Positions 38,666-47,884 of a DNA stretch of 64,000 nucleotides are shown here, one piece after another. Made by a program: the position numbers and the translations under genes. The stretch's first letter is position 1, and every line of letters starts with the position of its first letter. The DNA comes from Bryobacterales bacterium (lineage in GTDB: Bacteria; Acidobacteriota; Terriglobia; Bryobacterales; UBA6623): assembly GCA_028819215.1 (NCBI GenBank), contig JAPPMG010000007.1, forward strand, positions 62,001 to 126,000, written 5' to 3'. Below the pieces are notes generated by a model. The model saw nothing but the letters and a program-made list of their open reading frames with translations. It had not been told where the DNA came from and searched no databases.

Positions 38666-41600
38666 CTAGTCGCCCGCCGCGGCCGCGGCTGCGGCCGCGG
38701 AGAAACGCGGCCTGCCGAGGAGCCGGCGGAAACCGTGGCGCAGATCCTCCACGATCATGTACAGCGACGGCATCAGCACCAGCGTGACGGCCGTCGCGAA
38801 GAGCACGCCCGTTGCCAGCGCTACCGCCATGGGAATCAGGAATTGCGCCTGCAGGCTGGATTCGAGCATGATCGGCGTGACGCCGGCCGCGGTCGTCAGC
38901 GATGTCAGAACGATCGGGCGGAAGCGAGCCTCCCCGGCCAATTGCACGGCTTGGGCGAGGCTTCCGGCCTTGCGGGAGTACGACTTGATGAATGAGGCCA
39001 TCACCAGCCCGTCGTTGACCACGACCCCTGCCAGCGCCACCATGCCGCAGATGGACAGGAAGCTGACTTGAAGTCCGAAGAGCCAGTGTCCCCAGATCGC
39101 GCCAACCATGCCGAAAGGCACGGAGCTGAGGATGATGAACGGACGGACGTAGCTCTTGAGCGGGATCGCCAGCATTGCGTACATGACGAACAGCGCCGCT
39201 GCAAAGCCTCGGAACAGGCCGTCCATCGATTCCGCGAATCGGACCTCCTCGCCTTCGAACGAATAGATCAGGCCGGGATAGCGCTCCACGAGCGCGGGCA
39301 GGAATTCGGCCTCCAGGGCGGTCACCAGGGTCTCGCTGGTCGTGACGTTCTCGTCGATGTCGGCCTGGACGTTGATCGCGCGGCGGCGGTCGACTCGCGT
39401 GATCATAGCCGCGCTGCGTCCCATGGTGGCGACGGCCACCGTCGAGAAGGGCACTTCGTCCCCGGCCGGCGTGCGCACGCGCATGCCCTCGAGGCTCGCG
39501 AGGGAGCGGCGGTCCTGTGACGGATAGCGCACCATCACGCGGACATCATCCCGGCCTCGCTGGATCCGCTGCGATTCTTCGCCGTGAAAGGCCTGTCGCA
39601 CTTGCCTGCCCAGGTCCCGCAGGGTGAAACCGAGGTTCGCTCCCTCCTCGGTCAAGGCGAGCTGGATCTCAGGTTTGCCGCCGCGGTAGGTATCGCTGAC
39701 GTCGACCACGCCCGGATAGCCCGCTAGTTGGGCGCTCGTCAGTTCGACGATTTCCACCAGTTTGTCGGTGTCGGGATAGCTGTACTGCAGATCGATCGCC
39801 TTCCCGGCGCCGAGGAGGTCGTAGGTGATCGTCAGTTCGACGGCACCCGGGATCTGGCCGATCTTGTCGCGCCAGCGGCTGGCCACCTCCGCGGCGGAGA
39901 TCAGCCGGTCCTCCGCCCGCACCAACTCTAGGTTGATCTCGCCCAGGTGTTCGCCTCGATTGATCCCGGCGCCGGCCATCGGACCGGATTGCATCCTCCG
40001 AAAGGGCTGCTCTCCGACCGAACTGACGATATGCCTCACTTGGTCCTGGCCCAGGTCGGCCGCTACCTCGCTGCGCACAGCGACGGCACTGTCCAAGATT
40101 CGATCCAAGGCGCTGGCCGTGACCTCCGCCGGGGAGTCTTGCGGCATGGCCAGATACGCCACCACGTTGTCCGCGTCCACATCGGGAAAGAGGATCAGGC
40201 GAATCTTTCCTGCACCGACCATGCCCACGGTCAGCAGCACCGCGAACAGCCCGATCGACGCGGTTGCATAGCGCCATCGCACGGCCTTGCGGATCACAGG
40301 CCGGTAGATCGCCCGAATGAACCACTCCATTAACCCGGCGAAGACCCCGAAGAAGACATCGGCGGAGCGCTGGAAGGAGTTCTTGGAGGCTTGGGGCGGC
40401 GCCGGCTTGTAGTGAGACAGGTGCCTCGGCAGGATGAGATTGGACTCCACCAGGGAGAAGAACAGGGTGGGCAGGATGATCAGCGGGAAGCCCACCGTGA
40501 CCTTGCCCATCACGCCCGGCACGAAAAACATCGGCGAGAACGCAGCCATGGTGGTCAGCACGCCGAAGGTGACGGGTACCAGCACTTGAAGCGTTCCGCG
40601 CACGGCCGCGCTGGTCCGCTTGCCGGTGCGAACCTGCGTGGTATGGATGTTCTCGCCCACCACGATGGCGTCGTCCACCACGATGCCTAGCACCAAGATG
40701 AATGAGAACAGCGAGATCATGTTGATCGACTGGTCGAACAGCCCCATGCAGGCGATGGCGCCGAGGAACGAAATCGGAATGCCGAGCGTTACCCAGAACG
40801 CCAGGCGCAGGCGGAGGAACAGGGCCAGCACGACGAATACCAGAGCGAGCCCGGAAATGCCGTTCTTGACCAGCAGGTTGATGCGGCCCTCTAGCAGCGC
40901 CGCCGTGTCCTGCCACGTATCCATGGTGATGCCGTCAGGCATCCTCTGCGCCGCTCGCGCTACGTAGTCCTTGACCGCTTTCGTGACGGAGATCGCGCTT
41001 TGGTCGCCGATGCGATAGACCTGCACTTCGACCTTGGGCAGCCCGTCGAGCATGCCCGCGATGGTGATGTCTTCAAACCCATCTACGACGGTCGCGACAT
41101 CGCTGAGCAGGATGCTGGTGCCGTCGGGGCGCGTCAGCAGGGGAAGCCGTGCGAACTCCTCTCCTGAGTAGGCTTGCCCCTCGGTGCGCAGCAGCACCTC
41201 GCCGAGCTCAGTCTTGACGGATCCGCCGGGCAGGTCGACCGAGTACCGGCGTACCGCGTTGGCGATGTCGTCGAAGGTCAGCCCCCAGCGCCGCAGCGCC
41301 TCCTCGGATACCTCGATCGAGATCTCGTATGGAGGCGCGTTAAGCAGCTCGGCCTGCGAGACTTCAGGCAGCGCGATGATCTCGTCTCTGGCCCTCTCGC
41401 CGAGCTTCTTCAGCGTGGCGAGATCGGCGTTGCCCGCGATGGCCACGTTGATGACTTGGTAGCGTGACGTGAGTTCGCTGATTACCGGCTTCTCTACATC
41501 TTCGGGAAACGTGTCGATCGCGTCGACTTTGGTCTTGACGTCGGTGAGAACTTCGCGGACGTCGTAGTCGGCGTGGACTTCGATCGTGACGGATCCGCGG

Positions 41601-41863
41601 CCTTCCATTGCCCGGGAGCTGATCTTCTTGATGCCCTCGAGATCCTGTACCGCCTCTTCCACCCGAACGCAAATGGCCTCTTCCACTTCCTCGGGAGCTG
41701 CGCCGCGGTAGTCGGCGGTTACCGTGATGGCATCGAGCGAGAACTCGGGAAAGACCTCTTGCTTGAGATTTCCGACCGTGAGCAGGCCCGCCGCTGCGAT
41801 AACGATCAGCAGGAGATTCGCGACGACGCCGTTGCGGGCGAACCAATAGATGATGCCCCTCAT
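38666..41863 (-). CDS. RND efflux pump of the drug-export (HAE) type
   Basis: A 1065-residue inner-membrane RND pump. TM4 carries VLGIVVDDAIVVGEN with the paired aspartates of hydrophobe/drug exporters, unlike the DFG-type TM4 of the metal pump at 21247. The N-terminus is YWFARNGVVANLLLIVIA and the family's PEEVEEAICVRVEEAVQDLEGI follows. The C-terminus ends in an alanine run (AAAAAAAAGD) encoded by a GC repeat. ATG 41863 overlaps the upstream adaptor's stop as ATGA. It is the last gene of the tetR-controlled operon. Substrate likely amphipathic compounds, inferred from family. Confidence 0.9.
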   Translation of the reverse strand: MRGIIYWFARNGVVANLLLIVIAAAGLLTVGNLKQEVFPEFSLDAITVTADYRGAAPEEVEEAICVRVEEAVQDLEGIKKISSRAMEGRGSVTIEVHADYDVREVLTDVKTKVDAIDTFPEDVEKPVISELTSRYQVINVAIAGNADLATLKKLGERARDEIIALPEVSQAELLNAPPYEISIEVSEEALRRWGLTFDDIANAVRRYSVDLPGGSVKTELGEVLLRTEGQAYSGEEFARLPLLTRPDGTSILLSDVATVVDGFEDITIAGMLDGLPKVEVQVYRIGDQSAISVTKAVKDYVARAAQRMPDGITMDTWQDTAALLEGRINLLVKNGISGLALVFVVLALFLRLRLAFWVTLGIPISFLGAIACMGLFDQSINMISLFSFILVLGIVVDDAIVVGENIHTTQVRTGKRTSAAVRGTLQVLVPVTFGVLTTMAAFSPMFFVPGVMGKVTVGFPLIILPTLFFSLVESNLILPRHLSHYKPAPPQASKNSFQRSADVFFGVFAGLMEWFIRAIYRPVIRKAVRWRYATASIGLFAVLLTVGMVGAGKIRLILFPDVDADNVVAYLAMPQDSPAEVTASALDRILDSAVAVRSEVAADLGQDQVRHIVSSVGEQPFRRMQSGPMAGAGINRGEHLGEINLELVRAEDRLISAAEVASRWRDKIGQIPGAVELTITYDLLGAGKAIDLQYSYPDTDKLVEIVELTSAQLAGYPGVVDVSDTYRGGKPEIQLALTEEGANLGFTLRDLGRQVRQAFHGEESQRIQRGRDDVRVMVRYPSQDRRSLASLEGMRVRTPAGDEVPFSTVAVATMGRSAAMITRVDRRRAINVQADIDENVTTSETLVTALEAEFLPALVERYPGLIYSFEGEEVRFAESMDGLFRGFAAALFVMYAMLAIPLKSYVRPFIILSSVPFGMVGAIWGHWLFGLQVSFLSICGMVALAGVVVNDGLVMASFIKSYSRKAGSLAQAVQLAGEARFRPIVLTSLTTAAGVTPIMLESSLQAQFLIPMAVALATGVLFATAVTLVLMPSLYMIVEDLRHGFRRLLGRPRFSAAAAAAAAGD

Positions 41864-43050
41864 GCGCCGCTCGTCGGGCCCGCGTCCATGACGCGGACTC
41901 TCATGCCGTCCACGGCGGCCTCTAGCGGGGAGGTGCAGACCCGCTCGCCGGACTCAAGCCCGTCGCGGATCAATACGGTCTCGCGCTCGCTCCGGAATAC
42001 ATCGATCGTCCGGAAGCGCAACGTGCCGTCGTCTTCCACGACGTACACGGTGTCCTCGCCGCGCAGCACCGAGCGCGGCAGGCGCACCATGTCGCGCACG
42101 CGCTTGCCTTGGATTTCTGCGCGGACGAACATGCCCACTGCCAGCGGCGGGTGCGCGGAGCTCCGCTCCCGCCCGTACGGGTCATTCACCTGCGCGATGG
42201 CGTTGATCATGCGCGTCCGCGCGTCGATCTCGCCCTCGGTCCGGACGATGCGTCCGTCCCACGCGTAGTCTGCGCCCCCGAAACGCGCCGTCAGGCGCAC
42301 TCTCGGTCCGGCCGGGGCAGAGTCCGCATCTTGAAAGCCCAGAGGCAGGTTGCAATACTGCAGCTCTGCGTTGGGGATCGGCAGCCGCACCTCGGCCACG
42401 TCAACCGGGTAGACCTGCCCCAGGTTCATGCCGCGCTGCACGAACTGGCCGAGATCGACTTGCTTGGACCGCACGCGGCCGGCGAACGGCGCGCGCAGGG
42501 CCGTGCGCTCTAGGTTGTCCCTGGCCTGCTCGAGCACCGCTTCGGCAGCGGTCAGACTGGCCTTCGCTTCGGCGATCTGCGGCTCGCGGAACAGTAGCGG
42601 GGACGGCTCGCCCTCGCCAGCCTCTTCCCACTCGCTCTTGGCGACTTCGGCTTGTTGCTGCTCCAGCGCCAGCCTCAACTTGCTCTGCTCCACGGCTGCC
42701 AGGGCTTGCGTGATCGCCAGTTCGTAGTCGCGAGGGTCGACCTGCAGCAGCACCTCGTCCTTGGCGAAGAATCCCCCCGGAACGAGCGCCGGCGATATCT
42801 CGACGACCTTGCCGGAAACTTCGGGAATCAGCTGGGCCTCCGAGCGCGGCGCGACCGTCCCCTCGGTAGTCACGATGAGCGTCAGTGACTCCGGCTCGGC
42901 CGGGATCACGCGCACGAGCGGCGGCTCGACGACCAACGGCTGGGGCGTGGGTTCCTCGTACGAATCGATCAGAGCCTTGGCAATCAGGCCCCCCAGCGCG
43001 AGGATGGCAACGGGCAGGATGCCCATCAGGGCTGTTCGTGGATTAATCAT
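41860..43050 (-). CDS. Membrane-fusion protein of the RND drug-type pump
   Basis: A 396-residue periplasmic adaptor. It has an N-terminal transmembrane anchor (about 9-27), lipoyl half motifs (QLIPEVSGKVVEISPALVPG and ALRAPFAGRVRSKQVDLGQF), a helical hairpin around 115-180 and a C-terminal barrel ending with RVRVMDAG. It is coupled to the pump gene by a 4-base overlap and lies 11 bases after the outer-membrane gene. Unlike the Czc adaptors in this window, it has no His-rich segment, which fits a non-metal substrate. Confidence 0.88.
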   Translation of the reverse strand: MINPRTALMGILPVAILALGGLIAKALIDSYEEPTPQPLVVEPPLVRVIPAEPESLTLIVTTEGTVAPRSEAQLIPEVSGKVVEISPALVPGGFFAKDEVLLQVDPRDYELAITQALAAVEQSKLRLALEQQQAEVAKSEWEEAGEGEPSPLLFREPQIAEAKASLTAAEAVLEQARDNLERTALRAPFAGRVRSKQVDLGQFVQRGMNLGQVYPVDVAEVRLPIPNAELQYCNLPLGFQDADSAPAGPRVRLTARFGGADYAWDGRIVRTEGEIDARTRMINAIAQVNDPYGRERSSAHPPLAVGMFVRAEIQGKRVRDMVRLPRSVLRGEDTVYVVEDDGTLRFRTIDVFRSERETVLIRDGLESGERVCTSPLEAAVDGMRVRVMDAGPTSGA

Positions 43051-43061
43051 CAGCTTGTCCG

Positions 43062-44507
43062 TCAGGGTGTTGGTTGCGCGGACGCCGGTCCGGTGTTGGC
43101 GGGGTCGCCGTCAAAGCCGCCCCCCAGCGCCAGGTGGAGGTCTACGCGGTTGTCGATTTGGGTGCGCTGCAGCCCGAGCATCACGCTCTCGTTCTCCAAG
43201 GCCGCCCGTCGCAGATTGAGCACCGAAAAGACCTCTCCAAAGGCCGCTCGGTAGCGCCGCTCGGCGAGCTTGACCGCGGCTCGCGTCTTGGCATGGGACT
43301 CGCGCAGGGAGGTTTCTTGGTCGCGCAGCGCCTTTTCCGCCGCCAAGGCGGTCTCGATCTCCCTGTAGGCGGTCCAGATGCGCGCTTGGTAGAGCGCTTC
43401 CTGCTCGATCGCCCGCTCTTCGGTGATCCTTACGTTGGCCTTGAGCCGGCCGCGGTTGAAGATTGGCTGGGCCAGTCCGAGGGCGTAGTTCCAGACTTGC
43501 AGGTTGGGATTGACCAGATCAGCCAAGGTGTTGCTGGAGGTGCCGAGGGCCGAGGTCAGCACGAAGCTCGGGCGCAGGGTTGCCCGGGCCTGCGCGATCC
43601 GGGCGTCGGCCGACAGCAGGGCTTGTTCGGCGGCGATCAGGTCGGGGCGGCGGTGGACGAGATCTGACGGCAGTCCGGCCGGCACCTGTTCCGGCAAGGC
43701 TGCCAGTTCGGCGGTGACTGAGAGTTCGCCGGCCGGGTATTGGCACGTCAGTGTCTCGGTCTGGCGCACGAAGGCGTCACGCGCCTGGCGGCGCTGGCGC
43801 AGCGTCGAGCGGGCCCGGGCAACGTCGGCCTCAGCGAGCCGCACGTCGGTGAGCGAGCCGCTGCCTGCCTCGAAGCGGACCTGTCTCCGCTCGACGATAG
43901 TCTCCAGATTGGCCAGCACCTGTTCGGCGATGACGATCTGGCGCTGGGCCTCGACCGCCGCGAACCAAGCCTTCGCCACCTGCGCGCTAAGGGACAGGCG
44001 AGCGCCGAGCAGTTCTGCCTCGCGCATGCGCGTGTTCGCCTCGGCGGCAAGCTTGTCAGCCGCGATGCGGTTCCAAATGTCAGCCTCCCAAGCGACGTTG
44101 AACGACAGTCCGGCATTGCTGAACGTGTTGCTCAGCACGCGGTCCGCAAGGCCTGGAAATGGCAGGCCGACGAAATTCTGTCGCTGGCGGATGCGGTTGA
44201 TTCCGAGGCTCAGTTCAGGCCTGTCGGCGGCGCCGGCGATCACTCGGTCCTCGGCCGCCGCCCGGATCCGCGCCGACGCCGCTTGCAGGTCCTCGCTGCA
44301 TGCCAGGGCACGCTCGATGGCTGCGTCCAGTCCCGGGTCGCCGAAGTACGCCCACCAATTTGCGGAGGCTGGCGGGGCGGTCGTCTCGGCCGCGTGCCAT
44401 TGGTCCGGCACCGGCACCCGCAGATCGTGGACGGGGATCGGCACGGGCTTGGAGCATGCGCCCAGCGCCACCCCGATGGCCACAATCAGGTGCGGAGCGC
44501 GCGTCAT
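43062..44507 (-). CDS. NodT-type outer-membrane efflux lipoprotein
   Basis: A 481-residue TolC/NodT-family channel with a lipoprotein signal: GVALGAC places the lipidated cysteine at residue 18. Family marks include WWAYFGDPGLDAAIERAL, the HRRPDLIAAEQAL block and LAQPIFNRGRLKANVRI. It would form the outer-membrane duct for the adjacent pump. The ATG at 44507 overlaps the tetR stop as ATGA, so regulator and pump genes are translated from one message. Confidence 0.9.
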   Translation of the reverse strand: MTRAPHLIVAIGVALGACSKPVPIPVHDLRVPVPDQWHAAETTAPPASANWWAYFGDPGLDAAIERALACSEDLQAASARIRAAAEDRVIAGAADRPELSLGINRIRQRQNFVGLPFPGLADRVLSNTFSNAGLSFNVAWEADIWNRIAADKLAAEANTRMREAELLGARLSLSAQVAKAWFAAVEAQRQIVIAEQVLANLETIVERRQVRFEAGSGSLTDVRLAEADVARARSTLRQRRQARDAFVRQTETLTCQYPAGELSVTAELAALPEQVPAGLPSDLVHRRPDLIAAEQALLSADARIAQARATLRPSFVLTSALGTSSNTLADLVNPNLQVWNYALGLAQPIFNRGRLKANVRITEERAIEQEALYQARIWTAYREIETALAAEKALRDQETSLRESHAKTRAAVKLAERRYRAAFGEVFSVLNLRRAALENESVMLGLQRTQIDNRVDLHLALGGGFDGDPANTGPASAQPTP

Positions 44508-45187
44508 TGGGCGACCTCCGCATGCGAGTGAAATCCCGCGACTGCGCCCGCGGGGAACTGTGCTGCGCGCGCGCTTCGCATTCCGGCGGCCACGAATCGC
44601 ACCATGGCGTCCAGCGTGGCCTTGTCGCTGTCGCTGGCTTTGGGGGCCAGTTTCGGCAAGCAGGTTCTCGTGGGATTGAGCAAGGTGTGCACCATGACGC
44701 CGATCGCGAAGTGCATCCGAAGGCCGACCTCCTCGTCGGCGAGTTCGGGCAGGGCCCGCTGGAACGCCTCGTGGAAGCGGGACAAGACTTGGGAGAATTC
44801 CTCGCGGAACGTCGACTCCAGATATTCCGCCGGCTCGGAGTAGAACCGGGCGCAGAGGCGCATGAAGTCGTACCCGCGCTGGGGCTCTCGCGCTAGCCGC
44901 AGGGCCGGCGCGAACAGCGCCGTGAGGAGCTCTTCCACGGACGGCTGCCCGCTTTCCTGATATGAGTCAAGCAGCTGGATGCGCTCCCTATTGACGGGCC
45001 GTATTCGACGGGCGAAAACCGCCTTGGCGACCTCCTCCTTGGATCCGAAATGGTAGTGCGCCGCGGCGATGTTCACCCCTGCCGCTGCTGTTAGCGAGCG
45101 CAGGGACACGCCATCTACGCCCTTCTCGCTGAAGAGCCTTTCGGCGGTGTCAAGGATCAATTCCTTGGTTTCCTTTGCGCTCGACAT
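44504..45187 (-). CDS. TetR-family repressor of the RND efflux operon
   Basis: A 227-residue regulator with a typical N-terminal helix-turn-helix: ILDTAERLFSEKGVDGVSLRSLTAAAGVNIAAAHYHFGSKEEV (about 10-52), followed by an all-helical ligand-binding domain. ATG 45187 is chosen over TTG 45199, because the TTG lies inside the operator. It is the first gene of the operon; its promoter and a palindromic operator are directly upstream, so autoregulation plus repression of the efflux genes is expected. The inducer is unknown. Confidence 0.92.
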   Translation of the reverse strand: MSSAKETKELILDTAERLFSEKGVDGVSLRSLTAAAGVNIAAAHYHFGSKEEVAKAVFARRIRPVNRERIQLLDSYQESGQPSVEELLTALFAPALRLAREPQRGYDFMRLCARFYSEPAEYLESTFREEFSQVLSRFHEAFQRALPELADEEVGLRMHFAIGVMVHTLLNPTRTCLPKLAPKASDSDKATLDAMVRFVAAGMRSARAAQFPAGAVAGFHSHAEVAQ

Positions 45188-45190
45188 GGA

Positions 45191-45212
45191 TTCAATCAAA
45201 CGTTTGAATTAA
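45191..45212 (-). promoter_or_regulatory. TetR operator palindrome
   Basis: TCAAACGTTTGA (45196-45207) is a perfect 12-base palindrome. Outside it the symmetry continues imperfectly, with TTCAA on one side and TTAA on the other. It covers the predicted start of transcription and ends 8 bases before the tetR ATG, the usual layout for an autoregulated TetR-family repressor. Confidence 0.7.
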
Positions 45213-45240
45213 TCCTACCTCTAGGTGCCGCGACTGTCAA
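45212..45240 (-). promoter_or_regulatory. Promoter of the tetR-efflux operon
   Basis: On the minus strand, a perfect TTGACA (45240-45235) is followed after 17 bases by TAGGAT (45217-45212). Transcription would start around 45205, inside the operator. Confidence 0.75.
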
Positions 45241-45286
45241 GCGCGTCCGTCAGGCTGTCGGGATCGTACCAGCACGGCGTACCGCT

Positions 45287-45709
45287 TCAGCTTGCGGATT
45301 GATCGTGGTGGACTTGCCAATTCACGCCGAACCTGTCAGTGACAGATCCGAAATAGGCGCCCCAGAACGTGTCCTGCAAGGGCATCGTCACCGATCCGCC
45401 ATCCGATAGCTTCGCGAACGTGCTGTCGGCCTCTTCCCGGCTGGCCGCGTGGAGGGTGATGGAAAAGTTGTTGCCGATCACCGCGGGCGGCCCGAAGGTC
45501 GGGGCTGCATCGCTGCCCATCAGGACGCTGGAGCCGACCGGCAGCGAGACGTGCATGATGCGATCCAAATATTCCTCGGGCACGCCCATCTCTGGCGGGC
45601 CGTCCCGGAAGGTCTGGACTATCTGGAAGTCGCCGCCGAGGGCCGAGCGATAGAACTCGAAGGCCTCGCGGCAGTTGCCATCGAACTTGAGATAAGTGTC
45701 GAGCTTCAT
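45287..45709 (-). CDS. PhnB-like VOC/glyoxalase-superfamily protein
   Basis: A roughly 140-residue vicinal-oxygen-chelate fold protein of the PhnB/DUF1338-free, 3-demethylubiquinone-like group. It has YLKFDGNCREAFEFYRSALGG at the start, IMHVSLPVGSSVLMGSD in the middle, and DTFWGAYFGSVTDRFGVNWQVHH at the end, all typical of this small cytoplasmic family. No specific reaction can be assigned. ATG 45709 fits homologues; ATG 45721 would add METT. The gene stands alone behind the tetR operon. Confidence 0.82.
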   Translation of the reverse strand: MKLDTYLKFDGNCREAFEFYRSALGGDFQIVQTFRDGPPEMGVPEEYLDRIMHVSLPVGSSVLMGSDAAPTFGPPAVIGNNFSITLHAASREEADSTFAKLSDGGSVTMPLQDTFWGAYFGSVTDRFGVNWQVHHDQSAS

Positions 45710-45942
45710 GGTTGTTTCCATGGTCGCATGAACCGCTCTCGCTCCCTGCACGGGCCGTGGGCATCATGCCGACTCTCGCGGGGAGGCGCACTGACTCGGC
45801 TCATCTGCCGGGCGCTCGATTCCAGCGGCTGTGCGACCGGTTGCCCGCCAGCGTCTGCTTTGACTTTGACGGACCGCTCGCGACCGGCCCAGGCCCCTTT
45901 TCTAGGAATCGGGCTATGCCTGCGCGGCGATGGGGCGGAGCA
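45710..45942. other. Spacer without a supportable gene
   Basis: This stretch between two minus-strand genes has frames only in shadow. No clear promoter or hairpin was seen. Confidence 0.3.
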
Positions 45943-46944
45943 TCACTCCGCACGCGCATCCGCTCTGTCCTGTGCCCGGGCGCCGCTGAGAGCGTTCACG
46001 ATTGAGTAGTTTCCCTCGTGGCATGCGTACTCGTAGATCTGGTAGTCGGTCAGGCGCGGCATGGACCGCACGGCGCTCCAGGGCTGCGTATAGGTTGCAG
46101 GATCGTCGATGGTGAATTCGTTGAGGATCGTGTCTTCCGCGACCCGCGTGAAGCGTTCCACCGCTCGCAGGTCCTTCGACGACGGGAACCGATGTTGCGT
46201 GTTGTCGCTGAAGTTGCCAGTCTCTACCACCAGCGTGTCGCCCTCCCAGCGACCGCGTGAATCCCCGTTCCACTGGCGAATGCGTTCGTCTAGGCGCGGC
46301 CGTCCGTCGAGCGGGATGATGCGTACGTCGTGGATGTTCTCTACCAGGATCGCCACGTAGTCCGGCGTTTGGACGATCAAATAGGTGTTGTTGTAGCCGG
46401 TGGACACCGGTGGCACCCCGTGGTAGGTGATGCAACGGGTCCAGGCCGTGAAGTTGAGCCACGAGTCGGGCCGCCCGCTAAAGCGCCGTGACCTGTCTGC
46501 AGCCCGCGCCTTCCCCTCCGGCGTTAGCGGAGGCAGGCGTCCGTTCGGCGGATCGACGATCAGCGACGTCCGCGAGCTCGGGTCCACGCGCCCCTTATCG
46601 AACCAGTGCGCGTTGTAGGAACCGATCACTCCGGGAACATGCGGGCGCTCGGCGTGGGCCGCCTCGTTGCGGGCGCTGGCCTCTTCCGAGGTAAAGAACT
46701 CCCTGTCGCGAAAGTTGGCCGGCCGCTGGAGCGGCGTGAGCGAAGCGTAGGACCAAGTGCCGCGCAGGTCTGGGTCACCCCACGCAGTGCGCGGCAGCTT
46801 CCATGCCTCGCGGCCTTCTTGATCTCCAGCCGCCGGCACCGGCTCGGCCGCAGCGGACTGAGCGTCGAGGGGTGGCGTCGCAAGCCCAGCCGCCAGTACG
46901 GGAAGCAACAAGGCGCGGCGTGCGGCGGAGCGACGGCTACTCAT
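45943..46944 (-). CDS. Secreted conserved protein of acidobacterial type, function unknown
   Basis: A 333-residue protein with an Arg-rich N-terminus and signal peptide (RRALLLPVLAAGLATPPLDAQ). The mature part contains WGDPDLRGTWSYASLTPLQRP, REFFTSEEA, IRQWNGDSRGRWEGDTLVVET and a C-terminal YEYACHEGNYSIVNALSGAR. Proteins with these blocks are, from memory, abundant in Acidobacteria and related genomes without known function. ATG 46944 has AGGA upstream. No catalytic motif is apparent. Confidence 0.75.
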   Translation of the reverse strand: MSSRRSAARRALLLPVLAAGLATPPLDAQSAAAEPVPAAGDQEGREAWKLPRTAWGDPDLRGTWSYASLTPLQRPANFRDREFFTSEEASARNEAAHAERPHVPGVIGSYNAHWFDKGRVDPSSRTSLIVDPPNGRLPPLTPEGKARAADRSRRFSGRPDSWLNFTAWTRCITYHGVPPVSTGYNNTYLIVQTPDYVAILVENIHDVRIIPLDGRPRLDERIRQWNGDSRGRWEGDTLVVETGNFSDNTQHRFPSSKDLRAVERFTRVAEDTILNEFTIDDPATYTQPWSAVRSMPRLTDYQIYEYACHEGNYSIVNALSGARAQDRADARAE

Positions 46945-47092
46945 GAGATCCTGCTTGGTAGCATCCAGAGTGTCGCACCGCCGGCGGGGGGTTCGCAAGG
47001 GCCTGAGGGCAACCCAGCAAGATCGAACTGTCCGCGCCAGACCGCTGGCGCGATGTCGGGGCGATGACGGCCGATCGACCGGGCCGGCGATA

Positions 47093-47884
47093 CTACGCGT
47101 CCGGAGCCGAGGAAGGGGTTGCCGTGGTGCTGCCGCTGCCGTCTTCGCCGAGCGCTGCTTTCCTATCGTCCCGGGGCCCGATGACCAGCACGAATTCGCC
47201 CTTTTGTGACGGCCGGCAGGACAGCGACTCGAAGACGGTGGCAGCCGGCCCGCGCAGGACTTCCTCGTGCAGCTTGGTCAGCTCCCGAGCTATGGCGATC
47301 CTGCGGGAGCCTCCCAGCAGCTCGCACGTGTCGGCCACCGCCGCGAGGATACGATGCGGCGCTTCGTAGAACACGGTCGAGCTGTCGGATCGCTCTAGCG
47401 AGCGGATCGCCGCTCTGCGCTTTGCGCCCTTCGATGGCAGAAAGCCCTTGAACGCGAAGTCGTGAGAGGGCAGCCCCGAGACTGAAAGCGCCGCGACGGC
47501 GGCGCTTGGACCAGGAACGGGCACTACCCGGACACCGCGATCGATGGCGGCCTGCACTACCCGATAACCCGGATCCGCGATCAGTGGCGTGCCCGCGTCG
47601 CTGACCAGCGCGATGGATTCGCCGGCCGCGGCGCGCTCGGCCAATTCGGTCGCGCGCCGGGCCTCGTTGTGATCGTGGCAGCTGACCAGCGGCTTGCTGA
47701 TTCGGAAGTGCTGCAATAGGCGGCCGGTGCGGCGCGTGTCTTCGCACGCGATGAGGCTGACTTCGCCCAGGATCCGCAACGCGCGCAGGGTTATGTCTTC
47801 TAGGTTCCCGAGCGGCGTGGCTACCAAGTAGATCACGCCTGCCGCGGCGGTGCCCCCGCTCTGCTCTGCGTCACGATTCCTCAC
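47093..47884 (-). CDS. rsmI: 16S rRNA (cytidine1402-2'-O)-methyltransferase RsmI
   Basis: RsmI methylates the 2'-OH of C1402 in 16S rRNA with S-adenosylmethionine, tuning decoding. The 263-residue product has the tetrapyrrole-methylase fold: IYLVATPLGNLEDITLRAL, IACEDTRRT, ALVSDAGTPLIADPGYRVV, VPVPGPSAAVAALSVSGLP and FYEAPHRI. GTG 47884 is chosen because it overlaps the upstream esterase stop as GTGA, indicating translational coupling; a frame extension to ATG 47959 would run deep into that gene. The C-terminal domain is shorter than in E. coli and ends in a Ser/Thr-rich tail. Confidence 0.92.
   Translation of the reverse strand: MRNRDAEQSGGTAAAGVIYLVATPLGNLEDITLRALRILGEVSLIACEDTRRTGRLLQHFRISKPLVSCHDHNEARRATELAERAAAGESIALVSDAGTPLIADPGYRVVQAAIDRGVRVVPVPGPSAAVAALSVSGLPSHDFAFKGFLPSKGAKRRAAIRSLERSDSSTVFYEAPHRILAAVADTCELLGGSRRIAIARELTKLHEEVLRGPAATVFESLSCRPSQKGEFVLVIGPRDDRKAALGEDGSGSTTATPSSAPDA

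Noticed and set aside
38670..38705. GC-rich repeat as a CRISPR or REP element
   Set aside because: It encodes the alanine run at the end of the RND pump and is not repeated with spacers.
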